Part shown: one piece after another, positions 1 through 5,895 of the stretch
How positions within the stretch are numbered: position 1 is the stretch's first letter
Layout of the letters: each line of letters begins with the position of its first letter
DNA from: Blautia sp.
GTDB taxonomy: Bacteria > Bacillota > Clostridia > Lachnospirales > Lachnospiraceae
Assembly (NCBI GenBank): GCA_017420455.1
Contig: JAFOJB010000425.1
Span: 1 to 6,843 of the forward strand
Length of the DNA: 6,843 bases
Reading direction: 5' to 3'
The notes under the pieces: model-generated
Told to the model about the DNA's origin: nothing
What the model saw: only the letters and a program-made list of their open reading frames with translations
Databases searched by the model: none
Program-made: the position numbers and the translations under genes

Positions 1-245
1 AACAGGTCGGAAAAGTTGTCCAGCGTAGGATTCTTCGGAAAAATGGTCGGCGGGAAGCGAAACAGCTCGTCCAGCGGCTTCAGGGCGCTGCTCACCGCGT
101 AGATGATGGGGAACGCCATGACAAAGGCCACCAGGATCAGGAATACATACAGGGCAATATCCCCCGCCACCGAACGGTTCGGTTTTCTTCTCTGGATCAG
201 CTTCTTCTTATAAACCTGTTCTTTGGGTTCTTTCTTCTTTTTCAA
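1..245 (-). CDS. Carbohydrate ABC transporter permease, MalG-like (partial, C-terminus beyond the left edge)
   Basis: This is the N-terminal 81 residues of the second inner-membrane permease of a CUT1 sugar importer. The visible part has a very basic cytoplasmic start (Lys/Arg-rich, residues 2-24), a first transmembrane helix at about residues 30-52 with the family-typical FPIIYAVSSALKP ending, and then an extracytoplasmic segment of the form FRFPPTIFPKNPTLDNF. That last signature is highly characteristic of MalG-type permeases, where it reads roughly 'P..f.P..pTl.NY'. I chose TTG as the start because no ATG lies nearby, an AGGAGGG ribosome binding site sits 7 nt upstream, and the TTG overlaps the TGA stop of the preceding permease as TTGA. 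The EAA loop that would contact the ATPase lies outside the window. It is expected to pair with the permease encoded at 242-1180 and is almost certainly translated from the same mRNA. Confidence 0.9.
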   Translation of the reverse strand, partial: MKKKKEPKEQVYKKKLIQRRKPNRSVAGDIALYVFLILVAFVMAFPIIYAVSSALKPLDELFRFPPTIFPKNPTLDNFSDL

Positions 246-1180
246 GTTCCGACCCTCCTTAACAGGCCCTGGATCGCCTTATTGCAAAGTATCATCACAA
301 GGAACAGGATGGTGGCGATGGCGCAGGCATAGCCCATCTCGAAACGGGAAAAGCCATAGTCGAACAGATGAGTGACGATGGTCCGCGCCGCGTAGTCCGT
401 GCTGGGATATCCGCAGAGAGCCATGGTGACGTCGCATACGTTAAAGGCCTGGGTAATGGCCATGACGGCGCCGAAGAGCAGCATGGGCTTCATGTTCGGG
501 AGCGTGATATACCAGAGCTCCTGCCAGCGGTTTCTGATCCCGTCCATGTAGCCCGCCTCGAACTGGGACGCATCCACGCCCTGCAGACCTGCCACAAAGG
601 AGAGGAAACCGGTTCCGAGGCTCATCCACAGGATGACCAGCATACAGATGGGAAGCATATATTTCGGGTCGATCAGCCACAGCTTCGGCGTATCGATGAT
701 GCCCAGATCCATCAGCAGCGCGTTCACGTATCCATAGCCATCCCCCCGGAAGAACACGGAGAAGATCACATAGCAGTTTCCCGCGATGGAGGGTGCGTAG
801 AATACAATGACGGCGATGGAACGGATCCATCTGGGAAGCTCGTTGATCAGCCAGGCAAACAGGAAGGACAGAATATATCCCAGCGGCCCTGTGATGATGG
901 CGATCATGAAGGTGTTCTTGATACTGGTGAGGAAAATATCATCCTCCAGGATCAGGCTGATATAATTCTGAAGGCCGATGAATCTGGGCGGCTCCAGGAT
1001 ATTATAATAGGTGAAGCTGTAGTAGATCGAAGCCACCACCGGAAATACAAAGAACATGGCGAAAAGGATGGCGTAGGGCGCCAGGAAAAGGTAACACATC
1101 TTTCTCTGTTTCGCCTTTTTGATCGCCACCTTCGTATTATGCTTCCGGAGGGCGAAGTATTTTCTGATATACTCTCTCAT
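242..1180 (-). CDS. Carbohydrate ABC transporter permease, MalF/UgpA-like
   Basis: This is the first membrane-spanning subunit of the CUT1 sugar importer. It forms the translocation channel together with the MalG-like protein. In numbering from the upstream in-frame ATG at 1195, hydrophobic helices fall at about residues 35-60, 94-118, 124-148, 181-203, 235-257 and 287-307, so six helices. The diagnostic EAA loop is at about 213-233 (EAGYMDGI...ITLP), the cytoplasmic site that docks on the ATPase. A length of about 312-317 residues is normal for the family. I prefer the ATG at 1180 (protein starting MREYIRKYFA) because AGGAG sits exactly 7 nt before it. The ATG at 1195 overlaps the upstream stop as ATGA but has only a badly spaced GGTGAGG in front. 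The protein ends at the TTGA overlap with the next gene. Substrate specificity cannot be deduced from it. Confidence 0.95.
   Translation of the reverse strand: MREYIRKYFALRKHNTKVAIKKAKQRKMCYLFLAPYAILFAMFFVFPVVASIYYSFTYYNILEPPRFIGLQNYISLILEDDIFLTSIKNTFMIAIITGPLGYILSFLFAWLINELPRWIRSIAVIVFYAPSIAGNCYVIFSVFFRGDGYGYVNALLMDLGIIDTPKLWLIDPKYMLPICMLVILWMSLGTGFLSFVAGLQGVDASQFEAGYMDGIRNRWQELWYITLPNMKPMLLFGAVMAITQAFNVCDVTMALCGYPSTDYAARTIVTHLFDYGFSRFEMGYACAIATILFLVMILCNKAIQGLLRRVGT
253..259 (-). promoter_or_regulatory. Ribosome binding site for the TTG-started MalG-like permease
   Basis: The minus strand reads AGGAGGG followed by a 7-nt spacer and TTG. The site lies inside the last codons of the upstream permease (its Arg-Arg-Val near the C-terminus), so the two genes are probably translationally coupled. 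It is the main argument for accepting the non-ATG start. Confidence 0.8.
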
Positions 1181-1187
1181 TTCCGTG

Positions 1188-1192
1188 CTCCT
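1188..1192 (-). promoter_or_regulatory. Ribosome binding site that favours the 1180 start of the MalF-like permease
   Basis: AGGAG on the minus strand is followed by a 7-nt spacer and the ATG at 1180. It begins within the stop codon of the solute-binding protein gene, so ribosomes ending that gene could reinitiate here. It favours the shorter protein over the ATG at 1195, 15 nt upstream. Confidence 0.65.
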
Positions 1193-4100
1193 CATTCCTC
1201 ACCATAGACAGGCATGCCGAATTCTTTGCGCTTCTTGGTGATCTCCTCGTTGATGGTGATGGAGTAGTCGATGATGGTTTCCCGGGAATCCTCCTTCTTG
1301 TTCAGGACTCTCCGGATGGCATTGGAAATATGCCGTCCCGTATAGTAACCGCCCGGGACCTCGCGGATTCCCCTGGTCTGGTCCCACTGGGCCGCAAGCA
1401 CCGCGATATCATCCACGCTCCAGGAAAGCTTCGAGAAGGCATCCCGGTTGGCGGTGGCGTACCGGGCAGAGGATCCCAGAAGAGCCTCGATCTCCCGTCC
1501 GAAACGCACCTGGGTATCCGGCTGTGCCCACCATTTCATGAATTCCCAGGCATTTTCCCGGATCTTCTGATCCTCTGTGGAGATCATCATGGTAGCGGAG
1601 CCGGTGATGAAATCCGACCGGTCGATGTATGTGCTGCCGTCCTCTGCCGTCCTCCCGGTTCCCGGGATCAGGGTGAAGTCCCACAGGCCGCGGATCTCCG
1701 GCGCGGAAACCATCAGTGTATTGTATGTGGAATAGGCGGAAATGCCGATGGGCATTTCTCCGGAACGGAACCGGCTGACGAAATCATATACCGTCGGGAT
1801 CCCGTAATCGTTAAAGTAACGTACATAATCATCGAAAGCCCGGATACCGGCTTCGTTGTCCACGGTAGTGCGGGTTCCCTCTTCATTGTACAGATCCCCT
1901 CCATACTGGAACAGAAGGGCGAAGTAAAGGGAAAGATCCGGTACATTGGACATGACCGCCGTAGTAGCTGCCGCGGACGTACTGCTGCCTGCCGCGGTGG
2001 GAATGCCGATGGAAAGGTTGTTTCCCTGGATCGTGGGGAACATCTCGATGAGCTCCTGGAAGGTCTGGGGAATGGAAAGGCCCAGTTCCTCCAGCACATC
2101 CTTCCGGTAAAACATCACATTGAAGGTCTGCGTCTCGGGAATGGCGTAAATATGTTCATCCAGACGGTACTGCTCGTAGGAGCTCTCCGAATAATGGGAA
2201 AGCACTTCCTCCCAGCCCGGGAACTGGGTGATATCCTCCGCCGCGTTTCGAAGCGCGTAGTTCACCGGCTGGTCCGCGCTGACGGAGAGCACTACATTCG
2301 GCCCTCTTCCCGCAAGAACGGCGGTAAGCAGCGAGCCTGCCTCGACCACCTCCACGTTTACCTTGATGCCGGTTTCCTGGGTAAAGGTATCGTCCACCAT
2401 GGTCTTCAGGATGGTTCCCTGGTCCCGTCCGGTGAGGACCCAGACCTTTACGATATCGTCTCCCTCCCTGTACACATCTCCCACGGAGTTGTAATCCACC
2501 ACAAAGGAAGCGCCGAAGGAGGCAGCCTCGTGGGCCGCAAAGGAAAGGGGATTTGCCGTGTCCTTCTCCGGCTCTGCGCCGGTTCCCGAGATCACCAGGT
2601 AATCGATATCCAGCTTGGTCTCGCTCATATTCAGCTGTGCGGTCCCAAGAGCAGTGATATTGTCCTTGAAGGTCACAAACTCGGTGGTGATCTTATTGGG
2701 TTCTTTTCCAAAGCGCTCCAGCTGCTTTGCCACGGTCTGGGCTGTGGCGATATTGTCCGCCTTCTGCCCGGAAAGCTCCACCATATCGTCCACGATCTTG
2801 TAAAGCCGTCTGGATTCCAAATCCATGGCCCTCATGATCTCCGGATACGTTGTGTCGATATGATAATCCCGGTACTGGTCCGGGTTGGCTCCGGTATATA
2901 CCAGGATTTTCCGGTAGATCTGGTTCAGCCGGAAGGTAGAATCCGAAAGCCGCGACAGGATGGCCCCGATGCGTCCCAGGGTAGCCTCCATGCGGAGGGT
3001 ATGCTCCCCTTCCTTCAGATAAATGGCATAGGGAACACCTTCGGCATCCGCCAGCTCCTTGCACTCCCAGTCGTTGGAAAACTCGTAGGAAACCTCCGCC
3101 AGCTCCTGGAAGGGAATCTCCCCGTCGATATAGATGGAACGGCTGGAAACATTTCCTCTGGAATAATTCTGCCTGCCCTTGATCATAATGTTGTAATAGC
3201 CGTCCTCCGGAACCGTGAAGTTCCATTCGATCCACTGGCCGCTGCTTCTCCAGGCGTCCCCGCCCACATAATTCAGGACGGTCCTGGTAACGGAATTGGG
3301 CTCCGTGGTGGGTGAGGACCTGTCATATTTGGCATAGAGAGAAGATTCTGACCGGTAAGTGGATTCCTCTCCCTGGATCTTCTGCATATACAGGGAAGCT
3401 TCCTCTGTACTTTCCTCCTCCGGCTGCAGTGCCAGGTATTCCTGATAGGAAGGCCTCTTTTCCACTCCCCGAAGCTGGAGGGAACGAAGCACTACAGGCT
3501 CGTTCTCTCCCTGAAGGGAGATGGTATTTTTTCCCTTCTCCAGATAGAAGGTGTAGGGCTCTGCAATATATCCAAGGTCATCCCGGAAGAAGGCGTTCTG
3601 CCACTGAAAGGTCTCCACCTGGACCGGACGGATCTCATTTCCCTGGTTATCCACTCTTACCTCTCCGCCGTCGGTCCAGATACGGCTGAAGGAAATATTC
3701 CTGGCATCCTCGAAGGGAAGGGCTCCGTTGATATAGACAGCCCTCTCCGCCGGCACTCCGCGGGATTCCGGGAGCAGATATTCTGCGTACAGATTGTAAA
3801 AGCCGGCTTCCGGAACCTGTACCTCCCATGTGACATAGGAGCCGGTATCCGTAAAAAGAACCTCTTTTTCCCCTTCATAGTCCTTCAGGACAAGAATCTT
3901 CTCCTGAGCTTCCTCTTCTGCGGAAAGAGCATGGGCATCCGTAATCAGAAGCCGCTCTTTCATCAGAGCTTCCTCCGGCAGTGCTTCTTCCTTATAGGAC
4001 AGAAGATCGATGTCAATATCCTTCCGGGGATAAGGCGCTCCCTCGTGGTCGGACAGGTAGCCTGTATATGTTCCCGTCCGCTCCAGCCCTTCTTCATCCG

Positions 4101-4230
4101 TCGTAAGGTCTGTCCCTTCATATTTATCACGATAATTTTCGGTACCCCGGCCGAAAAACAGGAAGACCGCAGCGCCAGCCGCCGCCAGTATTGCCAGAGT
4201 GACCAGTATTTTTCCAATGCTCTTTTTCAT
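1192..4230 (-). CDS. Large membrane-anchored extracellular solute-binding protein with two N-terminal beta-sandwich modules
   Basis: This 1012-residue protein is about twice the usual length for a sugar-binding protein. Residues 6-26 are one hydrophobic segment after Lys-Lys, with no lipobox cysteine, so it is either a membrane anchor or an atypical signal peptide. Two related beta-rich modules follow, at about 130-257 and 315-447. They share the pattern 'W.v.VPE.G.YN', then 'R..YI.G..PF', then 'PY..YL..G.(N/H)T', as in carbohydrate-binding or galactose-binding-like folds. Residues 461-540 look helical. From about 594 to 997 it is a family 1 solute-binding protein: WVLTGRDQGTI strand, NVMFYRKDVLEELGL, LLFQYGGDLYNEEG with a following D.EAGI.AFD, and AWEFMKWWAQPDTQVRFGREIE near the end. 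The start at 4230 is preferred over the ATG at 4299: GAGGA lies 7 nt upstream, the hydrophobic segment then sits at the N-terminus, and 4299 lies almost at the predicted transcription start. It leads an operon with the two permeases and should capture their oligosaccharide outside the cell. Similar-sized proteins are, from memory, annotated as solute-binding proteins in Paenibacillus and Lachnospiraceae. Confidence 0.92.
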   Translation of the reverse strand: MKKSIGKILVTLAILAAAGAAVFLFFGRGTENYRDKYEGTDLTTDEEGLERTGTYTGYLSDHEGAPYPRKDIDIDLLSYKEEALPEEALMKERLLITDAHALSAEEEAQEKILVLKDYEGEKEVLFTDTGSYVTWEVQVPEAGFYNLYAEYLLPESRGVPAERAVYINGALPFEDARNISFSRIWTDGGEVRVDNQGNEIRPVQVETFQWQNAFFRDDLGYIAEPYTFYLEKGKNTISLQGENEPVVLRSLQLRGVEKRPSYQEYLALQPEEESTEEASLYMQKIQGEESTYRSESSLYAKYDRSSPTTEPNSVTRTVLNYVGGDAWRSSGQWIEWNFTVPEDGYYNIMIKGRQNYSRGNVSSRSIYIDGEIPFQELAEVSYEFSNDWECKELADAEGVPYAIYLKEGEHTLRMEATLGRIGAILSRLSDSTFRLNQIYRKILVYTGANPDQYRDYHIDTTYPEIMRAMDLESRRLYKIVDDMVELSGQKADNIATAQTVAKQLERFGKEPNKITTEFVTFKDNITALGTAQLNMSETKLDIDYLVISGTGAEPEKDTANPLSFAAHEAASFGASFVVDYNSVGDVYREGDDIVKVWVLTGRDQGTILKTMVDDTFTQETGIKVNVEVVEAGSLLTAVLAGRGPNVVLSVSADQPVNYALRNAAEDITQFPGWEEVLSHYSESSYEQYRLDEHIYAIPETQTFNVMFYRKDVLEELGLSIPQTFQELIEMFPTIQGNNLSIGIPTAAGSSTSAAATTAVMSNVPDLSLYFALLFQYGGDLYNEEGTRTTVDNEAGIRAFDDYVRYFNDYGIPTVYDFVSRFRSGEMPIGISAYSTYNTLMVSAPEIRGLWDFTLIPGTGRTAEDGSTYIDRSDFITGSATMMISTEDQKIRENAWEFMKWWAQPDTQVRFGREIEALLGSSARYATANRDAFSKLSWSVDDIAVLAAQWDQTRGIREVPGGYYTGRHISNAIRRVLNKKEDSRETIIDYSITINEEITKKRKEFGMPVYGEE

Positions 4231-4237
4231 TCCGGAT

Positions 4238-4242
4238 TCCTC
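4238..4242 (-). promoter_or_regulatory. Ribosome binding site setting the start of the solute-binding protein at 4230
   Basis: GAGGA on the minus strand is followed by a 7-nt spacer and ATG. A second purine-rich GGGGAGGAAA lies further upstream at about 4248-4257, too far away to serve this start. Together with the promoter position this argues that the extra 23 codons back to the ATG at 4299 are not translated. Confidence 0.7.
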
Positions 4243-4254
4243 AACTGTTTCCTC

Positions 4255-4278
4255 CCCGCCCAGGAAGATACAGGCGGG
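4255..4278 (-). promoter_or_regulatory. GC-only hairpin in the leader of the transporter operon
   Basis: On the minus strand CCCGCC (4278-4273) pairs perfectly with GGCGGG (4260-4255) across a 12-nt loop. It lies in the predicted 5' untranslated leader, between the promoter and the ribosome binding site at 4238-4242. There is no T-run after it, so it is not a terminator. It may stabilise the mRNA or affect ribosome access. Function is inferred only. Confidence 0.35.
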
Positions 4279-4308
4279 CTGCTGCCACAGAGTTTCCATT
4301 TTTTCATT

Positions 4309-4337
4309 ATTATAGTATACTTATTTCGTAAAGTAAA
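4309..4337 (-). promoter_or_regulatory. Sigma-A type promoter for the transporter operon
   Basis: On the minus strand there is a -35 TTTACT (4337-4332), a 17-nt spacer, and a perfect -10 TATAAT (4314-4309). Transcription would begin near 4302, leaving a leader of about 70 nt before the ATG at 4230. It lies downstream of the GH5 terminator and directly upstream of the binding protein gene, so the importer has its own promoter. Confidence 0.75.
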
Positions 4338-4389
4338 GGGAGGATTCACAGTTTGCACAGAGTTATTTCCCGGAAACGCCTGAATTCTA

Positions 4390-4452
4390 CGGCATTTTGT
4401 ATGTTTTTCCGTTTTTTCGCAGATAAGTTTCGTAGATTTTTCCGGCATTTTG
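4390..4452 (-). repeat. Pair of 10-bp direct repeats upstream of the transporter promoter
   Basis: CAAAATGCCG on the minus strand occurs at 4399-4390 and again at 4452-4443. The identity extends imperfectly on the 3' side (15 of 20 positions match when both flanks are included). The copies are 53 bp apart, close to five helical turns, and lie about 53-115 bp upstream of the -35 box. This layout suits an activator binding one face of the DNA, such as an AraC-type regulator common beside such operons. No regulator gene is in the window, so binding is inference. Confidence 0.4.
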
Positions 4453-4548
4453 ACGTTTCCGATCCACATGCTTTCGAAAATCCAGACAGAGGAGACGTGC
4501 GCCCGTGCAGGAAAGCGCACACCTGACGGCTTTATTATCGCGCAAACC

Positions 4549-4586
4549 AAAAAGGACAGGTCTCCCATAGGGGGGGCCTTGTCCTT
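4549..4586 (-). terminator. Rho-independent terminator after the GH5 gene
   Basis: On the minus strand AAGGACA (4586-4580) pairs with TGTCCTT (4558-4552). The stem continues with GG/CC past one bulged base and possibly an inner CCC/GGG pairing around TAT, and it leads into five T residues (4553-4549, the first two shared with the stem). It lies about 80 nt beyond the GH5 stop codon. It separates the GH5 transcript from the importer promoter. The loop carries a run of seven C/G residues at 4570-4576, which could be a sequencing-sensitive spot. Confidence 0.75.
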
Positions 4587-4667
4587 CTCCTGTATTTCCT
4601 GCAGAGAACAGATCCGGAACTCCTTTTCCTTCTGACCGGTCCTCTGCCGAAAACTCTGTTTCCTTTA

Positions 4668-5711
4668 TTACAGAATATCAATGAACTGTTGACGGATATC
4701 GGCGAAATCTTCTCCCGAAAATCCGAAATCCTTTTCTTTATAGTTCCAGAGCGCTCTTCCGATACCATACCGGTCCATGACGGTATGAATATCCTTCAGC
4801 CAGCGCAGAGCCGCCTGATGCTCCGCCCGGTCGATGACGCCGTATTCTCCGCAGTACAGGGGAATCTGATCCTCCTCTGCCTTCTTTATGGCCGGAGCGA
4901 AGATTTCTTCGAAAAATCCTTCTCCCACCTGCGTGATGTCTTCCCTGTTGATGGCTCCGGCAAGATCCCCTGACAGCCCGAGGCGCGAAAGGGCTTCCCG
5001 GTAGGTTTCCAGCTTCTCCGGATAGCCGATCCGGAAATCCAGAGGCATATTCTCCACCCAGTATGCTCCCTGATGGGTAAACAGAAGTGGCTCATAGCAG
5101 TGGAAATTGTATACGATCCTGTCATCCAGAGGAAGCTCCAGAAGAGGCACGCTCGTCACGCTGCTGTAGCAGACTCCGCCGATCACCAGATAGTGGTCCG
5201 GCACAATGGCTCTCATTCTTCGGATAAAGGAGGCTGCCACCCTGTTCCAGGCCTGGGCTACCTCCTGCAGCACCACCTCGTTCAGCGGCTCAAAGGCCAC
5301 CTGTTCCGGATATGCCGAAAAGCGCTGCGCGATCCGCTCCCAGAGGTTCAGGAAACGCTCCTGGAGGTCTCCGTCGTAGAAAAAGCGCTCCCTGTCCATA
5401 TCCTTCTTCAGCGGATCAAAGGAATACCCATAGCACTCATGCAGGTCGATCAGCATATGCAGACCGTATTTTCCGCACCAGCTCCTGCAAAGCTCCAGAT
5501 ACCGGAACCCGTCCTCCTTCGGTGAGGCGTCCTCTTCCTCCAGAAGCACATAATCCACAGGGACTCTTACATGGTCGAACCCGAGGGAAGCAATCTCCCG
5601 GATGTCCTTTTCGGTGATAAAGCTGTCAAAATGGGCTTTATCATAGGAGTCAAACTGTGAAATCCACCCTCCCAGGTTGACACCCTTCTGAAATCCTTCA
5701 AATTTTCTCAT
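4668..5711 (-). CDS. Cytoplasmic glycoside hydrolase family 5 (cellulase-like clan A TIM barrel)
   Basis: This 347-residue enzyme would hydrolyse beta-glycosidic bonds by the retaining mechanism. GH5 landmarks appear in order: KGVNLGGWIS at residues 9-18, the conserved Arg in HVRVPVD at 49, LIDLHE at 87-92, the acid/base Glu145 in FEPLNE, the substrate-contact His204 and Tyr206 in NFHCYEP, the nucleophile Glu289 in YCGEYG, and the aromatic platform Trp322 in ALWNY. All expected catalytic residues are intact and the length fits a single-domain enzyme. There is no signal peptide, so it should act in the cytoplasm on imported oligosaccharides. The GVNLGGW start is reminiscent of exo-beta-1,3-glucanases, but I cannot assign a GH5 subfamily or substrate. 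The ATG at 5711 is supported by GAGGT 7 nt upstream. It ends at TAA, about 80 nt before a terminator. It may be co-transcribed with the oxidoreductase gene upstream, as no clear promoter lies between them. Confidence 0.92.
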   Translation of the reverse strand: MRKFEGFQKGVNLGGWISQFDSYDKAHFDSFITEKDIREIASLGFDHVRVPVDYVLLEEEDASPKEDGFRYLELCRSWCGKYGLHMLIDLHECYGYSFDPLKKDMDRERFFYDGDLQERFLNLWERIAQRFSAYPEQVAFEPLNEVVLQEVAQAWNRVAASFIRRMRAIVPDHYLVIGGVCYSSVTSVPLLELPLDDRIVYNFHCYEPLLFTHQGAYWVENMPLDFRIGYPEKLETYREALSRLGLSGDLAGAINREDITQVGEGFFEEIFAPAIKKAEEDQIPLYCGEYGVIDRAEHQAALRWLKDIHTVMDRYGIGRALWNYKEKDFGFSGEDFADIRQQFIDIL

Positions 5712-5717
5712 ATTCTT

Positions 5718-5722
5718 ACCTC
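5718..5722 (-). promoter_or_regulatory. Ribosome binding site of the GH5 gene, next to a 10-bp palindrome
   Basis: GAGGT (5722-5718) lies about 6-7 nt before the ATG at 5711. Immediately upstream is the perfect palindrome GAGAATTCTC (5724-5733), which could be an operator or simply chance. Occupancy or folding there would directly affect ribosome access. Confidence 0.6.
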
Positions 5723-5740
5723 AGAGAATTCTCCGGGAAA

Positions 5741-5895
5741 ACTGCCTGTCCAAAGTCAGATGCCTGGCAGCAGGCCAGGGGGCATGCAGCCTGTATCCGC
5801 AGCAGAGCTGCAGGTATCTGACCCTCGCGGCAGCCGAAGATGGACAGGCAGGCCTGTCCTCCTGGCTCGCTGTCCGCGGGAATGACGGACTTTTT
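5741..5895. other. GC-rich structured intergenic element with nested and alternative inverted repeats
   Basis: Two nested helices enclose most of this stretch. The outer one is 11 perfect base pairs, 5742-5752 with 5841-5851 (CTGCCTGTCCA/TGGACAGGCAG). The inner one is 12 pairs, 5755-5766 with 5811-5822, containing one G-U wobble if read as plus-strand RNA but an A-C mismatch on the minus strand. A local hairpin, CAGGC/GCCTG (5771-5775 with 5789-5793), sits inside. On the minus strand the segment CCTGTCC (5848-5842) can instead pair with GGACAGG at 5859-5853 over a CCTG loop, excluding the outer helix; the outer helix is followed by TTTT (5741-5738). On the plus strand GTCCG/CGGAC (5872-5890) precedes TTTTT. 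The minus-strand stretch AGCCAGGAG (5867-5859) followed later by CCTGCCTGTCC resembles the 3' end of a cobalamin riboswitch, but the core is missing. It could be a leader attenuator of the GH5 gene, a riboswitch relic, a small RNA or an interspersed repeat. Confidence 0.5.

Larger units (their letters stand above)
4231..4667. other. Intergenic region between the solute-binding protein and GH5 genes
   Basis: This gap of about 437 bp carries no supported gene. From the GH5 side it holds the terminator (4549-4586), a perfect inverted repeat GTGCGC/GCGCAC (4497-4502 and 4515-4520), an 8-bp palindrome TTTCGAAA (4472-4479), the direct repeats at 4390-4452, the promoter at 4309-4337, and the leader with its hairpin. 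It is visibly richer in A and T than the flanking genes between about 4290 and 4480, as expected for a control region. Short open frames crossing it have no ribosome binding site of quality and no family resemblance. Confidence 0.6.

Noticed and set aside
368..1207. A 279-codon plus-strand open frame opposite the MalF-like permease
   Set aside because: It is a shadow of the permease gene. The translation is His/Asp/Gly-rich with no recognisable motif, and the opposite strand carries a complete EAA loop.
1330..3315. A 661-codon open frame on the plus strand
   Set aside because: It runs antisense through the well-supported binding-protein gene, has no family resemblance, no membrane or domain pattern, and arises from the codon bias of the real gene.
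4231..4299. A 23-residue N-terminal extension of the binding protein from the ATG at 4299
   Set aside because: The predicted transcription start is near 4302, leaving no room for a ribosome binding site. The extension would push the hydrophobic anchor inward, and the ATG at 4230 has a well-spaced GAGGA.
4497..4520. The GTGCGC/GCGCAC inverted repeat as a terminator or operator
   Set aside because: It has six base pairs with a 12-nt loop and no T-run on either side, and it lies after a better terminator. It is recorded only as part of the intergenic description.
4530..4545. A GATAAT-like -10 element on the minus strand right after the GH5 terminator
   Set aside because: No convincing -35 hexamer sits at the right distance, and a much better promoter lies at 4309-4337.
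4227..4568. A 113-codon minus-strand frame across the GH5/binding-protein gap
   Set aside because: It crosses the terminator, promoter and leader, has no good ribosome binding site and resembles no protein family.
5677..5705. A perfect TTGACA (5677-5682, plus strand) that could drive a plus-strand RNA through the structured gap
   Set aside because: No acceptable -10 box lies 16-18 nt downstream (only AAATTT), and the bases encode the conserved Val-Asn-Leu of the GH5 start region. A coincidence is more likely.
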